Counted from the first letter of the stretch, positions 39,387 through 48,909 are shown. The stretch is 64,000 bases of DNA from Pandoraea sp. PE-S2T-3 (GCF_002179965.1 NZ_NGUQ01000007.1:496001-560000); one strand, 5' to 3'. Translations and numbers: made by a program. The notes: generated by a model from the sequence alone, not told the origin.

Positions 39387-39650
39387 AATGTGACCAGTTG
39401 AATGCGTGTGCGCATGACAGATTCATGACGCTTGATTCTGTGGGGCTTGAGCCAAGCAGGTGCCGTAGTTTCGAGATGTGCTTTCGGTGGCTGTGCGCCG
39501 CTTGGCGGCTACGTCGCGAGAAGGCAGGCGGGTGGCCCCGACGCTGGAATGAGGCTGTGGAAGGAGGCGGTGAAAATACGCCGCGCCGGAAATGGCAAAA
39601 AATCGCGACGCAACCGGTCCAATGCGGGTTCAGCGCCGCATAAATTACCT

Positions 39651-39669
39651 TTATCTGAATCATCCTCAG
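39651..39669 (+). repeat. Dyad element copy 1
   Basis: TTATCTGAATCATCCTCAG; a CTGA/TCAG arm pair, related to the two copies below but without a T tract. Confidence 0.45.
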
Positions 39670-39787
39670 AAGTCGGCGTATGGCGGGCGCGTAGGGAAAA
39701 TCGCTCTCGAAAAAATGCCTCAGGAAGGCGTCGCGCCAGAATCGAGAAAACGGTGCGCAGCGACACGAACGGCCTCGCGAAACCCGC

Positions 39788-39811
39788 TTATCTGAGGATG
39801 GCTCAGTTTTT
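39788..39811 (+). repeat. Dyad element copy 2, terminator-like
   Basis: TTATCTGAGGATGGCTCAG followed by five Ts. CTGAG and CTCAG arms around a 5-base loop. Confidence 0.5.
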
Positions 39812-40040
39812 GCCAAAAATCGGCAGACCAAAATCGCTCAGTCACCAGAAAGAAGGCCCTTGGTTGAAATCGGCCTCGCGCTTGGGTTTTGATCACCGGT
39901 CGACGCCGATCCATCACGATTGGAAATCCGCATCGATCGAAATCGATCCCGCCAATCGAAATGAGCTTCAAATCAACTTCAACTGGGCGTCATCTCGAAA
40001 GCGCGCTGCGACTCAGAGGCGAGTACCGCTAAAAAATACT

Positions 40041-40064
40041 TTACGTGAGCATCGCTCAGTTTTA
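40041..40064 (+). repeat. Dyad element copy 3, terminator-like
   Basis: TTACGTGAGCATCGCTCAG followed by TTTTA. TGAGC and GCTCA arms around ATC. It lies 125 bases before the ClcA start. Confidence 0.5.
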
Positions 40065-40188
40065 GCTAGTTGGAAGGGGGTCCAAAATCGCTTTGCGGCC
40101 AAAAGCCTCCCTTCATGCCGAAAATCGGCCCATCCCTGTGCCCGGCGCACCGGTCCCGCGCTTTCAAATTAAGTCGTCGGTCGATACC

Positions 40189-41973
40189 ATGGGACCCAAT
40201 TTCGATCACGACAGTCTCCTATCCGTGTCAGCAGTGTCCGCCTGGGCCAAGTTGCCCGTCGTCGTGTGGGTGCGCCGTCAGTTCGCGCCCAACACCCTGC
40301 AAATCACGCTGCTGCTCGCCGGCATCGTCGGTCTGTTGGGCGCGTTGGCCACCGTCGCGTTTCGCGAAGCGCTCTCCGGCTTGCAATTTCTCCTCGCCGG
40401 CCATCACAGCGGCATGGTCGAGCTGGCACTGGACCTCAACTGGTGGCAGCGCCTGCTGTTGCCGACCACCGGCGGTCTCATCGCCGGGCTGATCCTGCAA
40501 TACGCCACGCTCTGGGTGCCCAAGAAGGGCTCCGACGACTACATGGAAGCCATCGCCATCGGCACCGGCGTGCTGAGCCTGCGTCAGACGCTGGTGAAGA
40601 GCACGTCGTCGCTGTTCTCGGTGGCCTCGGGCGCGTCGATCGGCCGGGAAGGGCCGATGGTGCAACTCGCGGCAATGTTCGCTTCGCTGGTCGGGCGCGC
40701 GCTCGCGTTCCCGCCTGAGCGGCTGCGGCTGCTCGTCGCGTGCGGCGCGACCGCCGGCATCACCTCCGCCTATAACGCCCCGATTGCCGGGGCGCTGTTC
40801 ATCTCCGAAATCGTCTACGGCTCGATCTCGACCGCAACGCTCGGCCCGCTGGTGGTCGCCTCGGTCATCGCCAACATCGTCATCCGCCAGTTTCTCGGCT
40901 ACGAGGCGGTGTATCAGATGCCGCGCTTCGACTTCGTGTCGGGCTGGGAAGTGTTCTTCTACGTCGGGCTGGGCATCCTCGCGGGCGTGCTCGCGCCGCT
41001 GTTCCTGCGTTTGCTCGACACCGCCAAACAACGCTTCGGCGCGTTGCCCGTGCCGTTGTTCGTACGGCTCGCGCTGGGTGGGCTGGTCGTCGGGGTGCTC
41101 TCGCTGCAAGTGCCGCAGGTCTGGGGCAATGGGTACAGCGTGGTGAACTCGATTCTGCACACGCATTGGGCGTGGCAAGCGCTCGCCATGGTGCTCGTGT
41201 TCAAGGTGCTCGCCACGGCCTCGTCGGCAGGGTCGGGCGCGGTGGGCGGCGTGTTCACGCCGACGCTGTTCGTCGGCGCGGCACTCGGCAGTCTCTACGG
41301 ACTCGCCATGAATGCGCTCGCGCCAGCCACGGCGTCGGTCGCCAGCAGCTATGCGGTCGTCGGCATGGGGGCGTTTCTAGCGGCCACGACCTATGCGCCG
41401 TTGATGTCGATTCTGATGATCTTCGAGATGACGCTGAGTTATCAGGTCGTGCTGCCGCTCATGCTGGCCTGTGTCACGGCGTATCTCACTGCCCATACGT
41501 TGCGAGAAGACTCGGTGTACGCCAAGTCGCTGCGCCGCAATCTGGTGGCCGGGCGCTGGTTGTCGATGACCGGCGAGGCGAGCCAGATGCGGCTGTCGTC
41601 GCTTGTCGTCGATCCGGACGCCAGCGATGCCGTGGTGAAGGCCGACCTGTCGCCGGAGGCCATTGGCGAGCGATTCGTCGAGACGGGGTACCGCAATCTG
41701 GTCGTGCGTGCAGAGGACGGCCGTCTGGTCGGCATGCTTGATGCGGCGAGCTGGTGGCGCCGGCAGGCGACGGGCAAGCCCGCGCAATGGACCGAAATTG
41801 TCGCCCCTTGCAACGCGCTCGATGGTGAGATGGCGCTGGTCAGCGCACTGCGCGCGGTGGCGAAATTGCATGCCGACTGGATTCCGGTCGCCGCGGCCGA
41901 CGGCCGCTGGCTCGGCGTGGTGTCGCTGCCGGGGCTGATCGAGATCGTGACAGAAGAACGGGGGAGCGAATGA
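40189..41973 (+). CDS. ClC-type chloride channel/antiporter with CBS-like tail
   Basis: 594 residues from the ATG at 40189 (an in-frame ATG at 40093 would add 32 unconserved residues). The ClC signatures are GASIGREGPMVQLAA near 150 and GSGAVGGVFTPTLF near 350; the first selectivity loop is less canonical than in E. coli ClcA. After the 18-helix membrane unit is a cytoplasmic pair of CBS-like repeats from about 460 (LSPEAIGERFVETGYRNLVV, VGMLDAASW), absent in ClcA of E. coli. It moves chloride, usually in exchange for protons, in acid tolerance. Its stop overlaps the mnmC ATG by four bases. Confidence 0.9.
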   Translation: MGPNFDHDSLLSVSAVSAWAKLPVVVWVRRQFAPNTLQITLLLAGIVGLLGALATVAFREALSGLQFLLAGHHSGMVELALDLNWWQRLLLPTTGGLIAGLILQYATLWVPKKGSDDYMEAIAIGTGVLSLRQTLVKSTSSLFSVASGASIGREGPMVQLAAMFASLVGRALAFPPERLRLLVACGATAGITSAYNAPIAGALFISEIVYGSISTATLGPLVVASVIANIVIRQFLGYEAVYQMPRFDFVSGWEVFFYVGLGILAGVLAPLFLRLLDTAKQRFGALPVPLFVRLALGGLVVGVLSLQVPQVWGNGYSVVNSILHTHWAWQALAMVLVFKVLATASSAGSGAVGGVFTPTLFVGAALGSLYGLAMNALAPATASVASSYAVVGMGAFLAATTYAPLMSILMIFEMTLSYQVVLPLMLACVTAYLTAHTLREDSVYAKSLRRNLVAGRWLSMTGEASQMRLSSLVVDPDASDAVVKADLSPEAIGERFVETGYRNLVVRAEDGRLVGMLDAASWWRRQATGKPAQWTEIVAPCNALDGEMALVSALRAVAKLHADWIPVAAADGRWLGVVSLPGLIEIVTEERGSE

Positions 41974-44039
41974 AGCGCCGCCCCGGTTTCAGCCCGATCG
42001 TGCCGGCGGAACCGGTCACAACCGACGGCGGCACACCTTACTCCGACGTGTTCGACGACGTTTATCTCCCTGCGGATGGCGCACTCGGGCGAGCGCGTCA
42101 GGTGTTTCTCGGCGGCAATGACTTGCCGCAGCGTTGGCAGGGTCGTGAGCAGTTCGTGATCGTCGAGACGGGCTTCGGGCTGGGGCTGAATTTTCTGGCA
42201 ACGTGGGCCGCATGGCGCGACGATCCGCAACGGCCCAAACGCCTGCACTTCGTGTCGGTCGAGAAATTCCCGTTCCGCCCGCGTGACCTGCGCCAGACGC
42301 TGGCGCCGCTACTGGTGCAGCCCGGCATGACCGAACTCGCGCCGCTTGTGCAGCGGCTGTGCGATATCTGGCCGTTGCCCGTCGCGGGCTGGCACCGGCT
42401 GGAACCGGCCCCCGGCGTCGTGCTGAGCGTCGGATTCGGCGACTTCTCCACTTTGATGCCGGACCTCCGCGTAGGCGCGGACGCGTTTTTTCTCGACGGC
42501 TTCGTGCCGGCCAAGAACCCCGACCTGTGGACCCCCGAAGTCTTCAAGACGCTGGGCAAGCTGGCGCGCGAGGGCGCGACGCTCGCGACTTACACCAGCG
42601 CCGGGCAGATACCGCGCGATCTGGCCGCTGCGGGCTTTCAGACGACACGCCGCGAAGGCGACGGACACGCAGGCGAGATGCTGGCGGGTGTCTATGCGCC
42701 GCCTTACCGGATGCGCCGCTACGATCCGCCCGGTGCGCCGTCATGGCGTGAGTTTCGGGCTGCCGACGCCGATGACGATGGCGAATCCGATGCTGCGCCG
42801 AACACCGCCATCGTCATCGGTGCCGGGATGGCTGGCGCCGCCATGGCGCTGCGGCTCGTCGCGCGCGGCTGGCGGGTAAAGCTGTTCGAGCGGGCGGAGG
42901 CGCCGGGCTCGGCGGCTTCGGGCAATCCGGCGGGCGTCTTCCATCCGCAGTTGTCGGCGGACGACAACGTGCTGTCTCGTCTAACGCGCGCGGGCTTCCT
43001 GTACGCGCTTTCGCAATGGCGCACGCTGCCGGGCGGTCTGCCCGGACGCGCCGACGGCTTGTTGCAGGTAGGCTCGGACGACGACGAGGCGAGCAGCCTC
43101 GCGCAACTCGTCGCGGCGCACGGCTATCCCGAGGAATACGTGAAGTGGGTCGATGCGGCCCAAGCCTCGGCGCTCGCCGGGGAAACGCTGGCGCACGGCG
43201 GCCTGTGGTTCCCCGAGGGCGGCTGGCTGGCCCCCGCGATGCTGTGCCGTGCGGAACTCGTCGCCGCCGGCCCGTCGCTCGATGCCCGCTACGGCGTGAG
43301 TGTCGAGCGGCTTGAACAGCGGGACGGCCGCTGGTTGGCCATCGATGAGACCGGACGCGTACTGGCGGACGCCACCGTAGCCATCGTTACCGCCGCCAAT
43401 GAGTCGCAACAACTGCTCGGCCCCTATCTCCCGCCGGACTTCATTCCCATCCAACGGGTACGTGGGCAACTGACGTTCCTGCCCCCCGATTCACTCCCCG
43501 ATCTGCGCATACCGGTCTGCGGCGAGGGTTACGTTGCGCCGTCGCCGCTGGGCGGCGCAGGCCCGATCACGGGCGCCACCTACGGTTTCGACGATCCGGC
43601 CACCGATGTCCGCGTCGGTGACCATCAGGCCAATCTGCGCCGCCTCGCGTCGCTGCTTCCCGCCCATGCCGAGGCGTTTGGCGACGGGGAAGGCGGGTTG
43701 GGCAGTGCCGGCGCCGCCGCCCAGCTCGGCGGTCGGACCGCGTTCCGCGCGCTGGTCACCGATCGCTTGCCAATGGCCGGCCAGCTGCCGGATATGCCCG
43801 CAATCGCCAGCAGCGACCCTCAGGGCCGCCGGTTGGCCGGCGGCCACCTGCGAGACCTGCCCCGGCTGCCAGGCCTGTACGCGAGCTTTGCGTTCGGTTC
43901 TCGCGGCCTGGTCTTCGCGGCACTCTGCGCGGAGCTGGTCGCCAGCCAGATCGAAGGCGAGCCGTGGCCCGTGGGCAGCGATCTGGCCGACGCCATCGAC
44001 CCGGCGCGGTTTCTGTTGCAGGCACTACGCAAGGCCTGA
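41970..44039 (+). CDS. mnmC: Bifunctional tRNA U34 methyltransferase/FAD oxidoreductase MnmC
   Basis: 689 residues. The N-terminal methyltransferase (1 to about 245) has the SAM motif VIVETGFGLGLNFLATW and the catalytic region DAFFLDGFVPAKNPDLW. The C-terminal FAD oxidoreductase starts near 278 with AIVIGAGMAGAAMALRLV. It converts cmnm5 and nm5 to mnm5 at wobble U34 of tRNA, after MnmE/MnmG. It is translationally coupled to the ClC gene (ATGA), an unexpected partner. A hairpin with a T run follows. Confidence 0.95.
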   Translation: MKRRPGFSPIVPAEPVTTDGGTPYSDVFDDVYLPADGALGRARQVFLGGNDLPQRWQGREQFVIVETGFGLGLNFLATWAAWRDDPQRPKRLHFVSVEKFPFRPRDLRQTLAPLLVQPGMTELAPLVQRLCDIWPLPVAGWHRLEPAPGVVLSVGFGDFSTLMPDLRVGADAFFLDGFVPAKNPDLWTPEVFKTLGKLAREGATLATYTSAGQIPRDLAAAGFQTTRREGDGHAGEMLAGVYAPPYRMRRYDPPGAPSWREFRAADADDDGESDAAPNTAIVIGAGMAGAAMALRLVARGWRVKLFERAEAPGSAASGNPAGVFHPQLSADDNVLSRLTRAGFLYALSQWRTLPGGLPGRADGLLQVGSDDDEASSLAQLVAAHGYPEEYVKWVDAAQASALAGETLAHGGLWFPEGGWLAPAMLCRAELVAAGPSLDARYGVSVERLEQRDGRWLAIDETGRVLADATVAIVTAANESQQLLGPYLPPDFIPIQRVRGQLTFLPPDSLPDLRIPVCGEGYVAPSPLGGAGPITGATYGFDDPATDVRVGDHQANLRRLASLLPAHAEAFGDGEGGLGSAGAAAQLGGRTAFRALVTDRLPMAGQLPDMPAIASSDPQGRRLAGGHLRDLPRLPGLYASFAFGSRGLVFAALCAELVASQIEGEPWPVGSDLADAIDPARFLLQALRKA

Positions 44040-44162
44040 GCGCACGACGCCACGGCAGAACTTCGGCAGATAAAACCGGCCGACTGGCCGTTCATCACGT
44101 AGCCGGTGCCGTTCACAATAAATCGAATCTGACCCCCATAGAGTGCAAGGTCCGCCGCAGGC

Positions 44163-44198
44163 GGAGGCGACGCGCTACGCGCGTGCCTCCGGCATTTT
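44163..44198 (+). terminator. Probable terminator downstream of mnmC
   Basis: Stem GGAGGC(g)ACGCG / CGCGTGCCTCC with a 5-base loop, followed closely by CATTTTT. One bulge. It lies about 125 bases after the stop. Confidence 0.55.
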
Positions 44199-44455
44199 TC
44201 GCCCCGCCGGCTGGGCAACCGCCCGGGAATCGGCGTGCCGCCTCGTCTTCAGGAAGGGGGGAATGACGAAGTCCCGTCACAAGGGGCTTCCCGGGGTGGC
44301 GCGTGCCCTGACAGAGCCCTCCAAACCGAGTGTGGCAAAATGGGCCCAACCCTAAGGGTTCGTCGCGCATTTGTCCTTATTTCTGCAACCCCGCGCGCGA
44401 CATTCTTTTCCTTTCCACCACTTGATGCGCCGTCAAGCGGCGCAAAGCGAGCAAT
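44199..44455. other. Intergenic region before the CPA2 antiporter
   Basis: About 257 bases with no gene I can support; presumably holds the promoter of the antiporter-YbdK operon. Confidence 0.35.
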
Positions 44456-45661
44456 ATGACGTCGGAACTGTCCCTTTTCCCGGGCTGGCCGCCGGCGCCT
44501 GATCCCGTTTTCTTCGCTGGTCTGGCATTGGTATTTGCCGGTCTGGCAGGAGAAATCTGTTTCCGGAGACTGCGCCTGCCGCGCATCACCGGTTACGCGG
44601 TGGTCGGGCTGGTCGGCGGTACGTTGGGTCTCTCGTCGATGCTGGACGCGCAAACGAGCGCGGCCATCCGGCTGCTGATCGATCTGGCCCTCGGCCTGCT
44701 GCTGTTCGAACTCGGCAGCCGCCTGAATCTGAAATGGATGCGGGCCAACTCGTGGCTCATCGTCACAAGTGCACTTGAGGCGCTGCTCACGCTCATCGCG
44801 GTCTACGCCGTGTTGCGCCTGTTCAACGTGGCGCCGCTCACATCGATGCTCATCGCGTCGATCAGCATGGCCACGTCGCCGGCGGTTGTCGTCCAGCTCA
44901 AAAACGAGCTGCGCGCCGAAGGCCAGGTCACCGAACGCCTGCTGGCACTGGCGGCGCTGAACAGCATTTACGCGGTAGTGGCCGTCAAGCTGGTCTACGG
45001 CTGGATGCACCAGACGTACCACTCGAGCTTCTGGGTGGTGCTGTTCCATCCGCTGTACCTGCTGATCGGCTCGATCGTGCTGGCCTTCGTACTCGCCAAG
45101 GCGTGCAATCTGGTGTTCCGGAAATTCGGCAGCCAGGATCATCACGCGTTCGTGATGCTGATCGGCCTGATCATGCTGATGGTCGCGCTGGTGCATATGC
45201 TCAAGCTGCCGAACTCGCTCACGCTGCTGCTCGCCGGGATCATTTTCCGGAACCTGGATGAGCGTCCGCAGCTTTGGCCGGCGTACTTCGGCACGGCCGG
45301 GTGGCTGCTTGCCGTGGTGCTGTTCGTGCTGACGTCGCTGGCATTCCAGTGGCAATACGTGATGATCGGCGGCCTGGCCGCGGCAGCGATCATCGTTGTC
45401 CGTCTGCTGGCCAAGGTGGTCGGGACAGTCGCCGTCGCCCATCCGGCCGGCATCAGCTACAAACAGGCCGTCGCACTGGGGCTCGCGCTCTGTCCGATGG
45501 CCAGTCTTGCGCTCGTACTCGTTGCCGACACGTACGACATCTACCCGCAGTTCGATCCGATGCTCAAGGCCGTGGTGATGTGCACCATCGCGTTGCTGCA
45601 ACTGGTTGGCCCGCTGGTGGTCTATTGGGCATTGGCCCTTGTCGGTGAACGGAAGGATTAA
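44456..45661 (+). CDS. CPA2-family cation:proton antiporter (Kef-like, membrane part only)
   Basis: 401 residues, about twelve helices. The conserved CPA2 features include ITGYAVVGLVGG, LLIDLALGLLLFELGSRL and an unwound-helix stretch ISMATSPAVVVQLKNEL; the double-Asp pair of electrogenic members is not obvious, as in Kef-type K+/H+ exchangers. There is no C-terminal RCK/TrkA-N domain, so it is shorter than KefB/KefC. It is followed after three bases by the YbdK ligase, linking it to glutathione-like chemistry, which gates KefB/C in E. coli (comparison is inference). Confidence 0.85.
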   Translation: MTSELSLFPGWPPAPDPVFFAGLALVFAGLAGEICFRRLRLPRITGYAVVGLVGGTLGLSSMLDAQTSAAIRLLIDLALGLLLFELGSRLNLKWMRANSWLIVTSALEALLTLIAVYAVLRLFNVAPLTSMLIASISMATSPAVVVQLKNELRAEGQVTERLLALAALNSIYAVVAVKLVYGWMHQTYHSSFWVVLFHPLYLLIGSIVLAFVLAKACNLVFRKFGSQDHHAFVMLIGLIMLMVALVHMLKLPNSLTLLLAGIIFRNLDERPQLWPAYFGTAGWLLAVVLFVLTSLAFQWQYVMIGGLAAAAIIVVRLLAKVVGTVAVAHPAGISYKQAVALGLALCPMASLALVLVADTYDIYPQFDPMLKAVVMCTIALLQLVGPLVVYWALALVGERKD

Positions 45662-45664
45662 GCC

Positions 45665-46780
45665 ATGTCATTAGAAGAATTCATTCCCTCGAAGCCGTGC
45701 ACCTTCGGTGTCGAGCTAGAGATGCAGATCGTCAATCGTCACGATTACGACCTGACCAAGGCTGCGTCGGACGTGATGCGGTTGGTGGCGAAGGAGACAC
45801 ATCCGGGTGAAATCAAACCGGAAATGACCGAAAGCATGATCGAGCTTTCGACCGATATCTGCCATCACCACAGCGACGCCGTCTCGCAACTGCGCCGGGT
45901 TCGCGACGTGCTGATCGGCGCCAGCGAGCAGCTCAATGTCGGGCTGTGCGGCGGCGGTACTCACGCGTTCCAGCGCTGGAGCGAGCGCACGATTTACGAC
46001 TCGCCGCGTTTTCATTTCCTCTCCGAGCTTTACGGCTATCTCGCCAAGCAGTTCACGGTCTTCGGTCAGCACGTGCACATCGGCTGTCCGGACCCGGATA
46101 GCGCCTTGTATCTGCTGCACGCGATGTCGCGTTATATCCCGCACTTTATTGCGCTGTCGGCCTCGTCGCCGTACGTGCAAGGTGTCGACACGGGCTTTCA
46201 CTCGGCGCGTTTGAACTCGGTGTTCGCGTTCCCGCTGTCGGGCCGTGCGCCGTTCGTACTCAAGTGGGAAGACTTCGAGACGTACTTCGACAAGATGGTC
46301 AAAACCGGTGTCGTCGAGAGCATGAAGGACTTCTACTGGGATATCCGTCCAAAACCGGGCTTTGGGACGATCGAAGTGCGAGTGATGGATACCCCCTTAT
46401 CGGTCGACCGGGCGGCTGCCATCGCCTGTTACATCCAGTCTCTGGCCCGTTATCTGCTCGAGGAACGCCCGTTCACGCTGAGCGAGGACGATTACCTGGT
46501 CTACACGTTCAACCGCTTCGAGGCCTGCCGTTTCGGTCTGGAAGGCGCCTACGTCGATCCGCAGAGCGGCGAGCGGACCACGCTAGGGCAGCACATCGCT
46601 CAGACGCTGGAGGTCATCAAGCCCCACGCAGCGGTGCTGGAAGCCGAAGCGGCGTGCGAGGAGATCCGTCAGTTGGTGGCCTCGGGCATGAACGATGCCG
46701 TGTGGCTGCGTCAGATCCACGCAGATGCGAAGTCGCTCAATGAGATGGTCCGGCAGCAGTGTCTGCGGTGGGCGTCGTGA
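45665..46780 (+). CDS. ybdK: YbdK-family carboxylate-amine ligase (GCS2)
   Basis: 371 residues, normal family length, with GGAAGGA eight bases before the ATG. It starts in the glutamate-cysteine-ligase-2 fold ([19 protein letters not shown]), with [17 protein letters not shown] and [19 protein letters not shown] as conserved active-site strands. YbdK proteins weakly make gamma-glutamylcysteine in vitro; the true substrate is unknown. Coupled to the CPA2 antiporter. It ends at a strong terminator. Confidence 0.93.
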   Translation: MSLEEFIPSKPCTFGVELEMQIVNRHDYDLTKAASDVMRLVAKETHPGEIKPEMTESMIELSTDICHHHSDAVSQLRRVRDVLIGASEQLNVGLCGGGTHAFQRWSERTIYDSPRFHFLSELYGYLAKQFTVFGQHVHIGCPDPDSALYLLHAMSRYIPHFIALSASSPYVQGVDTGFHSARLNSVFAFPLSGRAPFVLKWEDFETYFDKMVKTGVVESMKDFYWDIRPKPGFGTIEVRVMDTPLSVDRAAAIACYIQSLARYLLEERPFTLSEDDYLVYTFNRFEACRFGLEGAYVDPQSGERTTLGQHIAQTLEVIKPHAAVLEAEAACEEIRQLVASGMNDAVWLRQIHADAKSLNEMVRQQCLRWAS

Positions 46781-46846
46781 TGCGGTAGCCCTTCCGGAGC
46801 GCTTGGCAGGGTGTCATGAAGCCCTGGTTCTGCGATCGGTGTAACG

Positions 46847-46873
46847 AAACCCCGCCTTGGCGGGGTTTTTTAT
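46847..46873 (+). terminator. Terminator after ybdK
   Basis: Stem AAACCCCGCC / GGCGGGGTTT with loop TT and a T6 run, 67 bases after ybdK. Confidence 0.9.
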
Positions 46874-46977
46874 TGCCTGCCGGGTTTGTCACGTGTGTCA
46901 GCAGCATCGCAAGCGCTGCGTTTTCCACTGTTCGTCCTTACCGGGTTTTCCGGCTTTTTGCCCGGCTCGTAGGATGC

Positions 46978-47273
46978 TTTTAAGGTTTTAATAGGTTTAC
47001 TGTATGTATACATAGTAGTAGTTAACAAAGGCAGCCCACTGCTGTGGATAACCACAGTTAACGCCTTGTAAACATCAACTTGCCCGATTGAGAACTGGAT
47101 GGACAAACAGCGGGTATCTCCAGAACAACTCTGAACAGTTTTTGCCCCCTGTGGAAAGATTCGCAAGTTATCCCGAACCCATGCACATGTACTCCGACAA
47201 GTTATCCATAAAGTTATCCACAGGCGCCTAAATATTGTGCAACAGACCCCCGAAAACACGGTTTTGTGGATAA
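46978..47273. other. oriC: Candidate replication origin: AT-rich stretch plus DnaA-box cluster
   Basis: An AT-rich segment at 46978-47031 is followed by perfect DnaA boxes at 47043-47051 (minus), 47214-47222 (plus) and 47265-47273 (minus), an 8/9 box TTATCCATA at 47202-47210 (plus), and weaker ones near 47150 and 47168. AT-rich DNA flanked by three or more TTATCCACA boxes within 230 bases is the hallmark of bacterial oriC. The dnaA-rpmH gap has only one perfect box. The region is gene-free and follows a terminator. Confidence 0.7.
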
Positions 47274-48057
47274 TTTTGACGTTCTCACTTCGCCGGAGAG
47301 GTTCGCGGCTACAATCTCGCCACTCCGTTTTTGTGACGTACCCCGCGTGTTGTCAGAAGTGATCGATGTTGGTTTTATTGGCTGTAACGCGCGAAATCGC
47401 GGTCGTCGTCCATTTCTTCACTTCGCATGTCAAAAAGGTGCTCTCACCGGACATGCCGATCAGCTCATTCCCCGAATTTTTCGCCGAACGGGTCGTTATG
47501 CGACTGAGGGTCGTCGTTCGTGTTTCAGAACATTTGCGTTCTGTCCGAAACGCAGGCGTGCTTCGTATACGCCAGCGCATGCGCTAAAGCGAAGCGGATC
47601 TCTCGATATTCGAGGCATTTTTCCCGGGGACGTAACAGGGACGCTCGTCAAACAAAAAGCGTCGCTACGGCCTGCGAGCCAAGTCCGGCGCGGCTTTGCA
47701 CGGATGCTTGCGATTGGTGCGGGGTGCGAGACAAGACACGGCGTTACATCTATTGGCTTGGCGAGTGAATTCGCATGGGATGCGAAATGTTTTTGACGCT
47801 GTCACGATTCGCGCTGCGAGTGAGCAGGACACCAATATTTTGTAAACATCGCGCCTAGGATCTGGGAGATCAGTACAAGAACTGATACGCCAAAATTCGA
47901 CTCAGAACACACAATGGAATCGTGGCGGGAAGGCAGGTTCAACAGCGACTTGCCGTCGCGTATCGACACGGAAGTGGGTCAGGGTTTCCCCCGGGCGGGG
48001 CGCCGAAATTGATGGAAAGGCAAGGCAACTCGTGTGATGCACCGCCTGATAGTAAAT
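47274..48057. other. Gene-free region right of the DnaA-box cluster
   Basis: About 780 bases. A 176-residue open frame beginning at 47266 overlaps a DnaA box, is Arg/Cys-rich in a random-looking way and shows no family features, so I do not call it. No parS-like 16-mer, repeat or RNA was recognised. Confidence 0.4.
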
Positions 48058-48085
48058 TTGACAAGCTGTTTTACCGACGTATAGT
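48058..48085 (+). promoter_or_regulatory. Sigma-70 promoter of the MarR/Cys-His regulator
   Basis: TTGACA at 48058-48063 and TATAGT at 48080-48085 with a 16-base spacer, ending 23 bases before the ATG at 48109. Confidence 0.75.
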
Positions 48086-48108
48086 TTTTAGAAATCCTAA
48101 CGAAAATC

Positions 48109-48750
48109 ATGGCTACTCCGACCCCACTAGATGAAGCGCTCTCCAAGCGCGTAACGGCAGGTTTGTTGCGCATGGGAACGGCGTTACGGAGCCACGCCTG
48201 GGAGGGCGCGGCATTGGCTGGATTGACGCCGACGCAGGGAGAGATTCTGACGCTCCTGCTCTCGCGTGGCGTGCCGATGCGATTAGGTGAGATTGCGGAG
48301 GATGCCGCACTCACATCGGCCACGGTCAGTGAGGCCGTGAGCACACTGGAATCCAAGGGACTGGTCGAGAAACGGCGCGATGCCAACGACGGCCGTGCAC
48401 TGGCACTTCGACTGACCGCACGCGGCCGTACCGCCGCCAAGCGGGCGTCGCAGTGGCCGAACTTCCTGACGACAGCGGCCGACTCGCTGGGCGACAAGGA
48501 ATGTGCTCAGCTCTATCGCGCGCTGCTCAAGCTGGTCTTCACGATGCAAGAGCGCGGCGACATGCCGCCGCAGCGCATGTGTCTGACCTGCTCGCACTTC
48601 GAAGCGGCGCCGCGCGGCAAGGGCCAGTTCCATTGCAATCATTTCAATGCGACTTACGACGAATCGCGAATTCCTCTCGACTGCAATTCGCACGAGGACG
48701 CGGACATCGCCACACAGCGCAAGGTCTGGAAGCTCTACAGCAAGGCTTGA
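48109..48750 (+). CDS. MarR regulator with C-terminal Cys/His domain
   Basis: 213 residues. The MarR winged helix spans about 10-145 (MRLGEIAEDAALTSATVSEA recognition helix, then the wing VEKRRDANDGRALALRLT). Beyond it is an extra domain with MCLTCSHFE (CxxC), HCNHF (CxH) and LDCNSHEDAD (C and H), about 60 residues, which looks like a metal-binding (zinc or iron) finger. Ordinary MarR proteins are about 140-160 residues long and lack this. It would couple DNA binding to metal or redox state (inference). A strong terminator follows. Confidence 0.85.
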   Translation: MATPTPLDEALSKRVTAGLLRMGTALRSHAWEGAALAGLTPTQGEILTLLLSRGVPMRLGEIAEDAALTSATVSEAVSTLESKGLVEKRRDANDGRALALRLTARGRTAAKRASQWPNFLTTAADSLGDKECAQLYRALLKLVFTMQERGDMPPQRMCLTCSHFEAAPRGKGQFHCNHFNATYDESRIPLDCNSHEDADIATQRKVWKLYSKA

Positions 48751-48797
48751 GCGACCGGCCATCCGTCGCAACGCCCAGGCGGCGCGAACGAGGGGGG

Positions 48798-48829
48798 AAC
48801 GCCATCCGGCATGGGTGGCGTTTTTTTTC
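48798..48829 (+). terminator. Terminator after the MarR/Cys-His gene
   Basis: Stem AACGCCATCC / GGGTGGCGTT (one G-T pair) with a short loop and a run of eight or more Ts. Confidence 0.85.
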
Positions 48830-48909
48830 GTCGGGACTTGTCATGCACATGACCGGCGCGGCCCTGTACACTGCGCTCTTTTGTACCCACGAAACCTCGT
48901 CGCATATAC

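Larger units (their letters stand above)
39387..40188. other. 800-bp gene-free region with repeated small hairpins
   Basis: No credible gene; frames across it have odd composition and no family features. GC content is lower than on either side. It contains three related elements, each starting with TTA and built on a CTGAG...CTCAG dyad, at 39651-39669, 39788-39811 and 40041-40064, and several copies of a short AAAATCGC/AAAATCGG word. The two later elements end in a run of Ts or TTTTA like terminators. Confidence 0.5.

Noticed and set aside
39387-40188. Fluoride riboswitch before the ClC gene
   Set aside because: I could not find the conserved riboswitch core, and the ClC protein has GREGP and GSGAVGGVFTP chloride-type motifs rather than those of fluoride-specific ClC proteins.
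47266-47796. 176-residue plus-strand frame right of the DnaA boxes
   Set aside because: Begins inside a DnaA box, has random-looking composition and no ribosome site.
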